From Microbacterium protaetiae (GTDB taxonomy: Bacteria > Actinomycetota > Actinomycetes > Actinomycetales > Microbacteriaceae): a stretch of 64,000 bases of DNA. Positions 1-8,417 of the stretch are shown in pieces. The notes beneath the pieces were generated by a model. That model searched no databases and was not told where the DNA came from. It worked only from the letters and a program-made list of their open reading frames with translations. A program made the translations under genes and the position numbers. The number at the start of each line of letters is the position of its first letter. Position 1 is the stretch's first letter. The stretch spans positions 620,001 through 684,000 of the forward strand of contig NZ_CP035494.1 of the NCBI RefSeq assembly GCF_004135285.1, written 5' to 3'.

Positions 1-58
1 CCGAGATGAGAATGCCCTCGCTGGGGCGCGGGCCGACGTATCCGACGATTCCACACAT
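1..58 (-). CDS. glmS: GlmS, glutamine-fructose-6-phosphate aminotransferase (5' end only)
   Basis: The 19 visible codons begin MCGIVGYVG. This is the signature N-terminus of GlmS, in which Cys2 (the N-terminal residue after Met removal) is the glutaminase nucleophile. The enzyme makes glucosamine-6-phosphate from fructose-6-phosphate and glutamine, the first step towards UDP-GlcNAc and peptidoglycan. The rest lies outside the window. glmM, encoding the next enzyme of the pathway, is 3.3 kb away on the same strand. Other class-II glutamine amidotransferases (PurF, AsnB) start differently, so the call is fairly safe despite the short stretch. Confidence 0.85.
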   Translation of the reverse strand, partial: MCGIVGYVGPRPSEGILIS

Positions 59-65
59 GGGGTCA

Positions 66-71
66 ATCGTA
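66..71 (-). promoter_or_regulatory. -10 element of glmS, probably leaderless
   Basis: On the minus strand TACGAT ends 7 nt before the glmS ATG and there is no Shine-Dalgarno sequence. The transcript would therefore start at or within a base or two of the ATG. No good -35 is visible. Confidence 0.5.
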
Positions 72-104
72 CGGAGAGGTGATTGCTAGGGATCTGAACA
101 AAGC

Positions 105-135
105 GGTGGGATGCCGCAGCCCGCGGCATCCCACC
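105..135 (-). terminator. Hairpin terminator after coaA, built from an inverted GGATGCCGC pair
   Basis: A 13-bp stem (GGTGGGATGCCGC and its complement) with a short loop lies just past the coaA stop. It is followed on the minus strand by TTTGTTC. Each arm contains the dispersed 9-mer GGATGCCGC described in the findings. Confidence 0.75.
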
Positions 136-139
136 CACG

Positions 140-1084
140 TCACAGCTTGCGCAGCTGCACGTATTCCACGGCGTGCTCGGGTCCCTTGCGCAGCACCAGC
201 GAGGCACGGTGCCGCGTGGGCAGCACGTTCTCCTCGAGGTTGGGCAGGTTGATGTCGTTCCAGAATCCGAGCGCCCGCGCCTCGGCTTCGGCGTCGCTGA
301 TGCCGGCGAACACGTTGAAGAACGAGTTCGGGTTGCTGAAGGCCCCGTGCCGCAGGGCGAGGAACCGGTCGACGTACCAGCGCTCGATGTGCGCGGCATC
401 CGCGTCGACATAGATCGAGAAGTCGAAAAGGTCGCTGACCGCGACGTCGTTCGGGGTGGGCGGTGGCTGCAGCACGTTGAGTCCCTCGACGATGAGCACG
501 TCGGGGCGGCGGATCGTCACGTGCGCATCGGGCACGATGTCGTAGCGCACGTGCGAGTAGAACGGAGCCCGCACCTCGGGCGCCCCGCTCTTGACCTGGA
601 TGAGGAACTCGACGAGCGCCCGCCGGTCATACGACTCGGGAAAGCCCTTGCGGTGCATGAGACCGCGCCGCTCGAGCTCGTCGTTCGAGTAGAGAAATCC
701 GTCGGTGGTGACAAGCTCGACCCGGGGCGTGTCCGACCACCGGCTCATGAGCTCGCGCAGCAGACGGGCGATCGTCGACTTGCCCACGGCGACCGATCCG
801 GCCACTCCGACCACGAACGGGGTGGTGGAATCCCCCTGTTCTTGCAGGAACGTGTCGGTGGCACTGCCCAGTCGCTTCGTCGCGGTCGCATAGAGGCTGA
901 GCAGGCGGCTCAGCGGAAGGTACACATCGCGCACCTCGGCCAGGTCGAGCCGGTCGCCGAGCCCGCGGATCTGCACGACCTCGGTCTCGGTCAGCGGTTG
1001 CGCCATCCCGGCAGCAAGGCGCGCCCAGTCGGCCCGGGCGATCTGGCGGTACAGCTCCGGCGCGGATGCGTCTTCAGTAGCCAC
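140..1084 (-). CDS. coaA: Type I pantothenate kinase
   Basis: A 314-residue CoaA, which phosphorylates pantothenate with ATP in the first committed step of coenzyme A synthesis. The P-loop GVAGSVAVGKST is at residues 93-104, and 'TTDGFLYSN' and 'DFSIYVDA' are characteristic of the bacterial PanK-I fold. The frame stays open to 1492, but the GTG at 1084 gives the usual length of about 312 residues. It also begins with the usual non-conserved N-terminus and sits 6 nt after a TACGAT -10 box. The upstream extension is antisense to a separate small gene and has no family similarity. glmS follows after a terminator. Confidence 0.95.
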   Translation of the reverse strand: MATEDASAPELYRQIARADWARLAAGMAQPLTETEVVQIRGLGDRLDLAEVRDVYLPLSRLLSLYATATKRLGSATDTFLQEQGDSTTPFVVGVAGSVAVGKSTIARLLRELMSRWSDTPRVELVTTDGFLYSNDELERRGLMHRKGFPESYDRRALVEFLIQVKSGAPEVRAPFYSHVRYDIVPDAHVTIRRPDVLIVEGLNVLQPPPTPNDVAVSDLFDFSIYVDADAAHIERWYVDRFLALRHGAFSNPNSFFNVFAGISDAEAEARALGFWNDINLPNLEENVLPTRHRASLVLRKGPEHAVEYVQLRKL

Positions 1085-1090
1085 CCGGCC

Positions 1091-1096
1091 ATCGTA
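1091..1096 (-). promoter_or_regulatory. -10 element of coaA, probably leaderless
   Basis: Minus-strand TACGAT is followed by six bases and then the GTG start of coaA. No ribosome-binding site fits between, which indicates a leaderless transcript. Confidence 0.5.
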
Positions 1097-1249
1097 TCGG
1101 GGTGGATGCCGCGGCCCGCCGCCGCTCCCGGGTTCCTGCACAGGCCCAGGTTCGGCGCCCTTGTCCACAGATTGCTCTTCTGGCACCGGATGTCCCGGCC
1201 CGCCATGGCATCGTGGATGCCATGGCGCGATAATCGAAGGGTGGACATC

Positions 1250-1570
1250 ATGACCGAACCGCAGACGTGGGCCCTGCTGGGCATCTTCACCACGATCATG
1301 CTCGGCGGCATGACCCTCATGACCACTCTTCTCACGCGCACGTTCAACGCCGCCATCGGAGGCTTGCGCGGTGAGATGAATGCCCGCTTCGAAGCCGTCA
1401 ACGCCAAGTTCGACGCGGTCAACGCCAAGTTCGATGCCAAGTTCGATGCCGTCGACGCCAAGTTCGACGCCGTCAACGCGCGCATCGACCACATGCAGCA
1501 GAAGATGGACACGCGATTCGAGACCCTCGACCGCGACATCGCCGCGCTCACCAAGCGCGTCATGGACTGA
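1250..1570 (+). CDS. Small membrane-anchored coiled-coil protein with FDAVNAK repeats
   Basis: A 106-residue protein of unknown function. Residues about 6-30 form one hydrophobic segment (WALLGIFTTIMLGGMTLMTT). A charged region follows in which the heptad-like unit AKFDAVN (variants FEAVN, FDAKFDAVD) recurs about five times, and the protein ends in a regular amphipathic helix (RFETLDRDIAALTKRV). This looks like an anchor plus a parallel coiled coil. The start is the ATG at 1250, 9 nt after GAAGG; a GTG at 1241 is possible but would leave no spacing. Its 5' end faces coaA. The repeat DNA is itself near-identical, so its length probably varies between strains. Confidence 0.7.
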   Translation: MTEPQTWALLGIFTTIMLGGMTLMTTLLTRTFNAAIGGLRGEMNARFEAVNAKFDAVNAKFDAKFDAVDAKFDAVNARIDHMQQKMDTRFETLDRDIAALTKRVMD

Positions 1571-1767
1571 GCGCTGTACGGCTAGGTTGGCGAGGAAATC
1601 GCGCGCGTGAATGCGGTCTCACCCGCAGGCGGTGTCGACGGTCGCGATGCCGAGCGCCTGCCACGCGCGCACGTGGGCTACCGACGCTGGGCTGCCGCCC
1701 CGCCGCCGCGTACCGGCTGGCCAGGGACCCACCCCGCACCACCGCTGCATCGCGCACACACCCGCCC

Positions 1768-1797
1768 CTGACGCGCCACCCCGCACGTCGCTACGCT
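1768..1797 (+). promoter_or_regulatory. Candidate promoter of ppx, leaderless
   Basis: CTGACG, 18 bases, then TACGCT, ending 6 nt before the GTG of ppx. No ribosome-binding site is present. Confidence 0.45.
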
Positions 1798-1803
1798 GTC
1801 ACC

Positions 1804-2748
1804 GTGCGCCTCGGAGTCCTCGACATCGGTTCGAACACCGTCCATCTGCTGCTGGCAGACGTGCGCCCGGGTGGGCGCCCACTCGCCGAGACTCATGACC
1901 GCTCCATCGTGCGCCTCATGCGCTTTCTGACCTCCGAAGGCGCGATCAGCGACGAGGGCGTCGCCCAGCTCACCGACGCCGCGGCCCGCGCCCGAGCACT
2001 CATCGCCGAAGACCACGTCGACGAAGTCCTGGCCACAGCGACCTCAGCGCTGCGCGATGCGTCCAACGGCCCCGAGGTCATCGCCGAGATCGAGCGCACG
2101 CTCGGACACGACCTGCAGGTGCTCGACGGCGAGACCGAGGCCCGCTTCACGTTCTTGGCAGTGCGGCGCTGGTTCGGGTGGGCGTCGGGGCGCATCCAAC
2201 TGTTCGACATCGGCGGCGGATCCCTCGAGCTCGCGGCCGGGGCCGACGAGCTCCCTGACATCGCAGCGTCCGTGCCGCTCGGCGCCGGCCGCATGACCGT
2301 CGCCTACCTGCCCGATGATCCCCCCGGCGACGTTGCCGTCGATGCACTGCGCGCGCATGCGCGCTCGGTCCTGGCGCCTGTCGCCGAGCAGTTCGCGTCT
2401 TTCCCCCGCCCCGATCACATCGTCGGGTCGTCGAAGGCGATCCGCTCGCTCGCCAAGCTCGCCGGATATCCCGCAGCGGGGTGGACGGGAAGCGAGCGGA
2501 TGCTGCTGCCCCGCGCCGCTCTCGCATCGTGGATTCCGCGGCTCGCCCACATTCCGGCATCCGCCCGGCAAGAGCTGCCGGGCATCACGCCCGATCGTAC
2601 GTTCCAGATCGTGGCCGCCGCGGTCGTGCTGCACACCGCGATGGAGATGATGGACGCCACCCAGCTCGAAGTCAGCCCCTGGGCCCTGCGCGAGGGTGTG
2701 CTGCTGCGCTACATCGAGTCGATGGCCTGGGACCACCTCGGCCGCTGA
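1804..2748 (+). CDS. ppx: Ppx/GppA-family exopolyphosphatase / guanosine pentaphosphatase
   Basis: A 314-residue short-type Ppx/GppA phosphatase of the actin/Hsp70 ATPase fold. Visible motifs are DIGSNTVHLLL (phosphate loop 1, residues 7-17), TATSALRDA, DGETEAR and FDIGGGSLEL (phosphate loop 2). Short actinobacterial forms of about 310-345 residues lack the C-terminal HD domain, as here. Members hydrolyse inorganic polyphosphate and/or pppGpp; the sequence does not decide which. The GTG start sits 6 nt after a TACGCT box with no Shine-Dalgarno. The gene converges on glmM across a repeat array. Confidence 0.9.
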   Translation: MRLGVLDIGSNTVHLLLADVRPGGRPLAETHDRSIVRLMRFLTSEGAISDEGVAQLTDAAARARALIAEDHVDEVLATATSALRDASNGPEVIAEIERTLGHDLQVLDGETEARFTFLAVRRWFGWASGRIQLFDIGGGSLELAAGADELPDIAASVPLGAGRMTVAYLPDDPPGDVAVDALRAHARSVLAPVAEQFASFPRPDHIVGSSKAIRSLAKLAGYPAAGWTGSERMLLPRAALASWIPRLAHIPASARQELPGITPDRTFQIVAAAVVLHTAMEMMDATQLEVSPWALREGVLLRYIESMAWDHLGR

Positions 2749-2780
2749 GCCGCGCCGCGCCTCTTCGGTCGCACCTCCCC

Positions 2781-3305
2781 CGGGCATGTCACGCAACCGG
2801 CGACCTCAGCCGCGGCGACCCGCACCTTCCGTGACACGCCTCAGGCCGCGGGTGCGCACCGGGCGTCTACGGTCACACACCGCCAGGGCATGTCACACAA
2901 CCGGCGACCTCACCGCCGACAACCCGCACCTTCTGTGACACGCCCCCGGCCGCAGGTGTGCCCGGGCGCCTTCGGTCACACACCACCACGGCATGTCACA
3001 CAACCGGTGACCTCACCGCCGACAACCCGCACATTCTGTGACACACCCCCGCGCCGCGTCACACAACCGGCGACCTCAACCACCGGCAACCCGCACATTC
3101 TGTGACACGCGCGACCGACACACCCCTGAGCCCGCAGGTGCGCGCCGCGCGTCTACGGTCACACACCGCCAGGCATGTCACACTACCGGCGACCTCAGCC
3201 GCGGCAACCCGCACCTTCTGTGACACGCCCCCGCGGCGCGTCACACAACCGGCGACCTCAGCCGCGGCAACCCACACTTTCTGTGACACGCGCGACCGAC
3301 ACAGC
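2781..3305. repeat. Six-copy imperfect array of hairpin-forming units between ppx and glmM
   Basis: About six units start near 2787, 2893, 2995, 3057, 3177 and 3239. Each runs from GTCACACAACCGGCGACCTC to TTCTGTGACAC, so each has inverted TGTCAC/GTGACA ends about 50 bp apart. Several are joined by a second shared stretch ending in GGTCACACACC. Unit spacing alternates between about 65 and 105 bp. Short open frames here are repeat artefacts. The array fills the whole junction of two convergent genes, so bidirectional termination is a plausible role. Confidence 0.85.
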
Positions 3306-3335
3306 CCCGCCGACACGCGCCAGCGCCCGAACCCC

Positions 3336-4697
3336 CTACGCCGACAGCGCCAGGTGCTCGCGCACGACGTCGGCGAGACGTCCGGCGATCTGCGACGCGA
3401 TGTCGGCATCGGCCGCCTCGACCATCACCCGCACGAGCTGCTCGGTGCCTGATGCGCGCAGAAGCACGCGTCCGGTCGCGCCGAGCTTGGTCTCGGCCTC
3501 CACGACAGCCGCGGCGACAAGCGGATGCCCGACCTGCGTCCGGTCGACACCGGTCACGTTGACCAGCACCTGCGGATACACCGTCATCACAGAAGCCAAC
3601 GACGACAACGGCTGGCCCGTTTCGGCCATGCGCGCGAGCAGATGCAGTCCGGTCAGCAGCCCGTCGCCGGTGGTGGCGTACTTGCTCATGATGACGTGCC
3701 CCGACTGCTCCCCGCCCAGCGAGAAACCGCCCTCGTTCATACGCTCGAGCACATAGCGGTCGCCCACGGCCGTCTGCTCGACATGGATGCCCTGCTCAGC
3801 CATCGCGCGATGCAGACCGAGATTGCTCATCACGGTGGCCACCAGCGTGCCCGCTGCCAGCTGGCCGCGCTCCTTCATGGCCACGGCCAGGATGGCCATG
3901 ATCTGGTCGCCGTCGACGATGTTGCCCGCGGCATCCACAGCCAGACACCGGTCGGCGTCGCCGTCGTGCGCGATGCCCACGTCGGCACCCAGCCGCACGA
4001 CCTCGAGGGCGAGCTTGTCGATGTGCGTGGAACCGACACCGTCGTTGATGTTTATCCCGTCGGGGTCGGCCCCGATCACGGTGACCTGTGCGCCGGCATC
4101 GCGGAACACCTCGGGCGAGACGCCCGCGGCCGCGCCGTGCGCGCAGTCGAGCACCACGTGGATGCCGTCGAGACGGTGCGGCAGTGACTGCAGCAGGTGC
4201 ACGACGTACCGGTCTTCGGCGTCGGCGAAGCGGCGAATGCGTCCGACGTCGGCGCCGGTCGGCTGCAGCTTGGGCCGGCTCATGGCCGCCTCGATGCGCT
4301 GCTCGACGATGTCGGGCAGCTTGCGTCCGCCGCGCGCGAAGATCTTGATGCCGTTGTCGGGCGCGGGGTTGTGCGAGGCCGAGACCATCACGCCGAAGTC
4401 GGCGTCGATCGAGCCGATCAGGTAGGCCGCGGCGGGCGTGGGGATGACCCCCGCGTCGAGCACGTCGACTCCGGATGCCGCGAGCCCGGCCGAGACCGCG
4501 GCCGAGAGAAACTCGCCCGACACGCGCGGGTCGCGCGCGACGACGGCGGTGAGTCGCTTGCCGGCGGCGCGTCGCGCCTCGGCAGTACGACCCTGGCCCA
4601 GAACGACCGCGGTCGCCTGGGCCAGGGTGAGCGCCAATTCGGCGGTGAGGGGGCCGTTTGCCAGCCCCCGCACGCCATCGGTGCCGAAGAGAGCCAT
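3336..4697 (-). CDS. glmM: Phosphoglucosamine mutase
   Basis: A 453-residue GlmM that converts glucosamine-6-phosphate to glucosamine-1-phosphate for UDP-GlcNAc synthesis. The N-terminus [11 protein letters not shown] is typical. The phosphoserine loop is SASHNP with the active-site Ser at 108. The Mg2+ loop DGDADR and the C-terminal phosphate-binding RASGTE are present, so all four domains of the alpha-D-phosphohexomutase family are accounted for. The start lies 8 bp after the rpsI stop, making it the third gene of rplM-rpsI-glmM, a common actinobacterial arrangement. Confidence 0.97.
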   Translation of the reverse strand: MALFGTDGVRGLANGPLTAELALTLAQATAVVLGQGRTAEARRAAGKRLTAVVARDPRVSGEFLSAAVSAGLAASGVDVLDAGVIPTPAAAYLIGSIDADFGVMVSASHNPAPDNGIKIFARGGRKLPDIVEQRIEAAMSRPKLQPTGADVGRIRRFADAEDRYVVHLLQSLPHRLDGIHVVLDCAHGAAAGVSPEVFRDAGAQVTVIGADPDGININDGVGSTHIDKLALEVVRLGADVGIAHDGDADRCLAVDAAGNIVDGDQIMAILAVAMKERGQLAAGTLVATVMSNLGLHRAMAEQGIHVEQTAVGDRYVLERMNEGGFSLGGEQSGHVIMSKYATTGDGLLTGLHLLARMAETGQPLSSLASVMTVYPQVLVNVTGVDRTQVGHPLVAAAVVEAETKLGATGRVLLRASGTEQLVRVMVEAADADIASQIAGRLADVVREHLALSA

Positions 4698-4705
4698 GGG
4701 CCCGA

Positions 4706-5185
4706 TCAGCGCTTCGAGTACTGAGGAGCCTTACGCGCCTTCTTGAGACCGGCCTTCTTGCGCTCCTTGACGCGGGCGTCGCGGGAGAGGAAGCCGGCCT
4801 TCTTCAGGGTCGGGCGGTTGTTCTCGGCGTCGATCTCGTTGAGCGCACGGGCGATGCCCAGGCGCAGGGCACCGGCCTGGCCCGAGGGGCCGCCACCGTG
4901 GATGCGCGCGATGACGTCGTACGAGCCGCTGAGGTCGAGCACTGAGAACGGGTCGGTGATCAGCTGCTGGTGCAGCTTGTTCGGGAAATAGTCCTCGAAC
5001 GCGCGGCCGTTGATGGTGATCTTGCCTTCGCCGGGGATCAGGCGCACGCGCGCGATCGCCTGCTTGCGACGGCCGACGGCCGCGCCCGGCACGGTGAGCA
5101 CGGGGCGGGGGGTCGTCTCGACGGCCGTCTCGGCCGTGCTCTCGGTCGAGTAGTTGGTCAGTTCGGTGGAGTCGTTGTTCGCCAC
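4706..5185 (-). CDS. rpsI: 30S ribosomal protein uS9
   Basis: A 159-residue uS9. The conserved body begins near residue 35 ([12 protein letters not shown]) and ends with the C-terminal KAPQYSKR that reaches the P-site tRNA. The first 35 residues are a Ser/Thr/Glu-rich extension often seen in actinobacteria. It lies 26 bp downstream of rplM in the same transcript. Confidence 0.97.
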   Translation of the reverse strand: MANNDSTELTNYSTESTAETAVETTPRPVLTVPGAAVGRRKQAIARVRLIPGEGKITINGRAFEDYFPNKLHQQLITDPFSVLDLSGSYDVIARIHGGGPSGQAGALRLGIARALNEIDAENNRPTLKKAGFLSRDARVKERKKAGLKKARKAPQYSKR

Positions 5186-5211
5186 GAGTGTGTCCTTAGT
5201 GTCTGCGGCGC

Positions 5212-5658
5212 TTACTGGGCGACCTGGTCGAAGATGTACGGCTTGGGCTGCTGCGCGGCGTGCGGGTGCTCGGCGCCGGCATAGACCTTCAGCTTCGACA
5301 GCTGCTGGCGGCCCAGGCTGTTCTTGGGGAGCATGCCGCGAACGGCCTTCTCCACCGCGCGAACCGGGTTCTTCTCAAGAAGCTCGGCATAGTTGACCGA
5401 CTTGAGCCCGCCCGGGTAGCCCGAGTGGCGGTAGGCCAGCTTCTTCTGCAGCTTCTGGCCGGTCAGGGCCACCTTGCCGGCGTTGATGATGACGACGAAG
5501 TCGCCCGTGTCGAGGTGGTTTGCGAAGATGGCCTTGTGCTTGCCCCGCAGAAGCGCGGCAGCGTGCGAGGCCAGGCGGCCGAGCACGACGTCAGTGGCGT
5601 CGATGACCAGCCATTCGCGCTGGACTTCGCCAGCCTTGGGAGTGAAAGTGCGCGTCAC
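5212..5658 (-). CDS. rplM: 50S ribosomal protein uL13
   Basis: A 148-residue uL13 with the motifs [26 protein letters not shown] and [11 protein letters not shown]. It starts with GTG behind an A-rich AAGAAAG. First gene of the rplM-rpsI-glmM operon. The candidate promoter at 5839-5867 leaves a leader of roughly 170 nt. Confidence 0.96.
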   Translation of the reverse strand: MTRTFTPKAGEVQREWLVIDATDVVLGRLASHAAALLRGKHKAIFANHLDTGDFVVIINAGKVALTGQKLQKKLAYRHSGYPGGLKSVNYAELLEKNPVRAVEKAVRGMLPKNSLGRQQLSKLKVYAGAEHPHAAQQPKPYIFDQVAQ

Positions 5659-5728
5659 AGTAGTGCTGCTTTCTTGTTCGAACGGAGAGGTTCGTGAATC
5701 CCACTCCGGGGTGGTTCCCCATCGCGGT

Positions 5729-5988
5729 CGTTGAGCGAGGCGGCGAAGCCGCCGAATCGAAACGGACCCGCGAAGGTGAACACGCCAGTGGAGGGCTCAC
5801 GTTCGTGTGCGTCAGCAGAGCGAACGCACCAAAGGGAGAGTCTACGGCATGCGGATGCCGCGGCCAAATGCCGCGCTCACGCCGGCCGTTGAGCGCCGCG
5901 GCGACGCGGGGCCTTGAGCGAGGCGGCGAAGCCGCCGAGTCGAAACGCCTCTCAGCTCGTCGAGCGACCGCAGCGAGTCGAAGCACGC
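5729..5988. repeat. TTGAGCGA...TCGAAAC palindromic elements in the rplM leader region
   Basis: Two good copies (5729-5764 and 5914-5947) of a roughly 34-bp element, TTGAGCGAGGCGGCGAAGCC then GCCGAGTCGAAAC, whose centre GGCGGCGAAGCCGCC folds on itself. A degenerate copy lies near 5957-5988. The same family recurs at 13861-13968. The first copy lies inside the predicted rplM mRNA leader. Confidence 0.75.
5839..5867 (-). promoter_or_regulatory. Promoter of rplM-rpsI-glmM
   Basis: Minus strand TTGGCC, exactly 17 bases, then TAGACT. Transcription would start near 5832. The spacer contains one copy of the dispersed GCGGCATCC motif. Confidence 0.55.
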
Positions 5989-6028
5989 CAACGTGTGGCA
6001 TTTATGTTACGGTCAATGGGGAGGAGCC

Positions 6029-6370
6029 ATGAGCGGCCAGTTTTGGAAAGATCTGAATGACGATCTCAAAGACCCTGACTTCGCGCGGGCATACGCGGCC
6101 GAGTCAGTGCGCATCGCGACGATCGACGCGTTGGTCCGAGAGCTCGATGAACTGCGCGAGAGCGCAGGGCTGTCGAAGGCCCAACTTGCGCGCGCCATCG
6201 GTTCCGATCCATCGGTCGTTCGGCGTATGTTCTCTTCGGCGTCGGTCAACCCGACAGTCGGAACACTCACAGAGATCGCGGCTGCATTGGGCATGCGAGT
6301 GGCACTCGTTCCTATGAGCGCCGAGGATCAGGAGCAGATCACCGAGCCTATGCGCTCAGCGGTTGCCTGA
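6029..6370 (+). CDS. XRE-family HTH protein (HigA-like antitoxin, orphan)
   Basis: A 113-residue protein with an XRE helix-turn-helix at about residues 45-95 (LSKAQLARAIGSDPSVVRRMFS...NPTVGTLTEIAAALG). The N-terminal part (WKDLNDDLKDPDFARAYAAESVRIATIDALVRELDELRE) matches the usual layout of HigA-type antitoxins. The ATG at 6029 follows GGGGAGGAG and a TATGTT -10-like box. Such genes normally follow a RelE/HigB toxin gene, but the 370 bp upstream hold only repeats and the divergent rplM promoter. It is therefore an orphan antitoxin or a plain regulator. It looks less GC-rich than its neighbours, which suggests acquisition. Confidence 0.75.
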   Translation: MSGQFWKDLNDDLKDPDFARAYAAESVRIATIDALVRELDELRESAGLSKAQLARAIGSDPSVVRRMFSSASVNPTVGTLTEIAAALGMRVALVPMSAEDQEQITEPMRSAVA

Positions 6371-6487
6371 CTCTGGGTGTCCACGTCGTGCACGTCATCG
6401 GAGGACGGACCGGTTCTGGCAACAGGTTGAGACCGCTTATGAGACCCGCCTTTGGGTGCCACAAGAACGAATCAAGAGGTCAGAAGT

Positions 6488-6664
6488 TCAGGGAAGTTCG
6501 CTCGTCTTGTGGTCGTGGCGCGACTTGTGCATCGGAATGCCGATCGCGGTCGAAACAAGCAGCAGACCCAGAACGAAGATGATCGACTGCCAGCCGTCCA
6601 CGAACGGGGCGTAGCCGAACGCGGCGAATCCCGCAACGAACAAGACGAAGCAGAGGATGAACAT
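6488..6664 (-). CDS. Small two-helix membrane protein, 58 residues
   Basis: A 58-residue ORF starts with ATG 6 nt after GGAAGGA, a good ribosome-binding site. It has two hydrophobic segments, residues 1-17 (MFILCFVLFVAGFAAFG) and about 26-45 (QSIIFVLGLLLVSTAIGIP), joined by a short YAPFVDGW turn. A polar, His/Lys-rich tail (HKSRHDHKTSELP) follows. The hydrophobicity pattern and strong ribosome-binding site support a real gene. No function can be assigned. It is last in a truA-EEP-small protein series on the minus strand and converges on the XRE gene. Confidence 0.7.
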   Translation of the reverse strand: MFILCFVLFVAGFAAFGYAPFVDGWQSIIFVLGLLLVSTAIGIPMHKSRHDHKTSELP

Positions 6665-6712
6665 GCGTTTCCTTCCAGGCGAACCGGTGCGCCCCTTCAG
6701 GCTACCGCCCTC

Positions 6713-7429
6713 TCAGGCTACCGCGTCCGCAGACCTGGTGCGAGCCGACGGGGTGCTCATTCGCGCCGTGACGAGAATCGGCAGGTGGTCGCTGAGCCCT
6801 TGCGGCAGGGTGCGGATGTGATCAACGTCGAACCCGGTCGAGGTGGCGAAGTCGTAGTGTCCGCGAAAGTACCGATACCGCGTGTAGGTGCGTGTGTCAC
6901 TGAGGTTCAGCTCGTACCCCTGCTCGCGAATGGCCTGGCCGAGGTTCTCCTTGAACACCGGGTAGTTGTAGTCGCCGACCATGAGCGCCGGCAGCGTGCC
7001 GTGCCCGATCTCGCGCAGCTCGTCGAGGGCGGCGTGGATCTGGTGCCGCCGCAGTGAGTTCAACGCTGTAAGAGGGGCGGCATGGAAGGATGCTACGACC
7101 AGGTCACGGCCCTGGTCGATGTCGTGCAGTCTGACCCCCAGCATCCGCTCTTCTGCCGGTTTCAGCACCCGGTCGTGCAGCGATTTCTTCAACCCGATCG
7201 AGCGCACCTCCAACGGGCGGTACATGCTGATGCGGTAGTACACGGCCAACCCCAGCCGGTTGCGGTGCGTGACATCGGCCAGCCGCAGCCCGGCGATTTG
7301 AGCCGGGATGTCGGCGGTGTCGCACTCCTGCAGGCACAGCAGATCGGCCCCGTGGGCGTCGACGAGTGTGGCCAGTTCGGTCGCCGCGCGATGCTTGCGC
7401 AGGTTGTACGAGATGAGTTTCATGTTCAT
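6713..7429 (-). CDS. Endonuclease/exonuclease/phosphatase-family protein
   Basis: A 238-residue protein of the EEP (DNase I/AP endonuclease/inositol phosphatase) fold. Motifs seen are ISYNLRKH, the metal-binding Glu in LLCLQECD (E35), VVASFHA, the catalytic GDYNYP loop and the terminal SDHLP histidine motif (DHIRTLPQGLSDHLPI). The full metal and catalytic set is present, so it should be active; the substrate (nucleic acid or phosphoester) cannot be told. No signal peptide is seen. Translation may start at Met1 or Met3. It lies downstream of truA. Confidence 0.85.
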   Translation of the reverse strand: MNMKLISYNLRKHRAATELATLVDAHGADLLCLQECDTADIPAQIAGLRLADVTHRNRLGLAVYYRISMYRPLEVRSIGLKKSLHDRVLKPAEERMLGVRLHDIDQGRDLVVASFHAAPLTALNSLRRHQIHAALDELREIGHGTLPALMVGDYNYPVFKENLGQAIREQGYELNLSDTRTYTRYRYFRGHYDFATSTGFDVDHIRTLPQGLSDHLPILVTARMSTPSARTRSADAVA

Positions 7430-7504
7430 CTCAGGGTAGGCCGCAAAGCCTGGGTCGGGCCAGAGCGCCGGCTCTCAACCACCCATGAGCAGCAGTGCGA
7501 AGCG

Positions 7505-8350
7505 CTACTCCTTCTCGCGCCGCGCGCGCGTCTGTTGGGCGCGGGTGGCCAGCAGCTCGTCGGCCGGGTACCCGACCTCGGCAAGCGTCAGGCCCCGCGC
7601 GGCCAGCACCTTGAAGGCACTCGTGCGCTCCCCCGCATCGCGCAGGGTCGCGGCATCCGCGACCGAAAGCCTGCCCTCGCCGACGGCCACGCACGCACCC
7701 ACGAGCGCACGTACCATGGAGTGGCAGAACGCATCGGCGCGGATGTTGGCCACCAGCACGCCGTCATCGGCGCGATGCCAATCGAACTCGAGCAGCGTGC
7801 GGATCGTGGTCGCCTCCTCGCGCGGCTTGCAGTAGGCGGCGAAATCGTGCAATCCGATCAGCGACCGAGCCGCGGCATCCATCGCCTCGACATCGAGAGA
7901 CGCCCGCACCGTCGTCGTGCGCGCGCGCTCGAGGGGATCGTAGCCGCTCACAAGATCGGCGACCCGGTACTCGTACCGCCGCCACACCGCCGAGAAGCGC
8001 GCGTCGAAGCCGTCGGGCGCCACCGAGGTGCGGTGTAGGGTCACGTCGGGATAAGCGCCCAGCGCGCCGCGCACGCGATGCGCGAGGCGTTCGACGGGGT
8101 CGGATGCCGCATCCCGCCGCGTCTGCGTGAAAAGGCGCTCGCGCTGCGCGTCGTCGAGGTCGAGATGGGCGACCTGCCCGCGCGCGTGCACGCCGGCATC
8201 GGTGCGCCCCGCCACGACCAGCCGCGGCTCATCGCCGAGGATGCGGCCGAGCGCATGCTCGAGGGTGCCCTGCACGGTGCGCAGGCCGGGCTGGCGCGCC
8301 CAGCCGCGAAAGTGCGTGCCGTCATAGGCGATGTCGAGGCGGATCCGCAC
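7505..8350 (-). CDS. truA: tRNA pseudouridine synthase A
   Basis: A 281-residue TruA, which makes pseudouridine at tRNA positions 38-40. The catalytic aspartate is D51 in AGRTDAGVHARGQVAH. YDGTHFRGW at the N-terminus and FCHSMVRALVG near the C-terminus are family hallmarks. The reading frame stays open upstream to 8506, but the GTG at 8350 starts the conserved N-terminus VRIRLDIAYDG. It lies 7 nt after TAGGCT, so it is probably leaderless. truA usually follows rplQ in actinobacteria; here an acyltransferase and repeats lie between them. Confidence 0.95.
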   Translation of the reverse strand: MRIRLDIAYDGTHFRGWARQPGLRTVQGTLEHALGRILGDEPRLVVAGRTDAGVHARGQVAHLDLDDAQRERLFTQTRRDAASDPVERLAHRVRGALGAYPDVTLHRTSVAPDGFDARFSAVWRRYEYRVADLVSGYDPLERARTTTVRASLDVEAMDAAARSLIGLHDFAAYCKPREEATTIRTLLEFDWHRADDGVLVANIRADAFCHSMVRALVGACVAVGEGRLSVADAATLRDAGERTSAFKVLAARGLTLAEVGYPADELLATRAQQTRARREKE

Positions 8351-8357
8351 AGCAATC

Positions 8358-8363
8358 AGCCTA
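8358..8363 (-). promoter_or_regulatory. -10 element of truA, probably leaderless
   Basis: Minus-strand TAGGCT, seven bases, then the GTG start. No Shine-Dalgarno is present. Confidence 0.5.
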
Positions 8364-8417
8364 GTCGGGCAGGCCCGCCGCATAGACTGGAGGCAGCCGA
8401 TCGAGCCCCCTCCACCG

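Noticed and set aside
1085-1492. N-terminal extension of CoaA to 450 residues, and an antisense 465-codon frame over coaA
   Set aside because: The extension runs antisense through the FDAVNAK gene and CoaA is normally about 312 residues. The antisense frame is a GC-bias shadow; only its last part (1250-1570) is coding.
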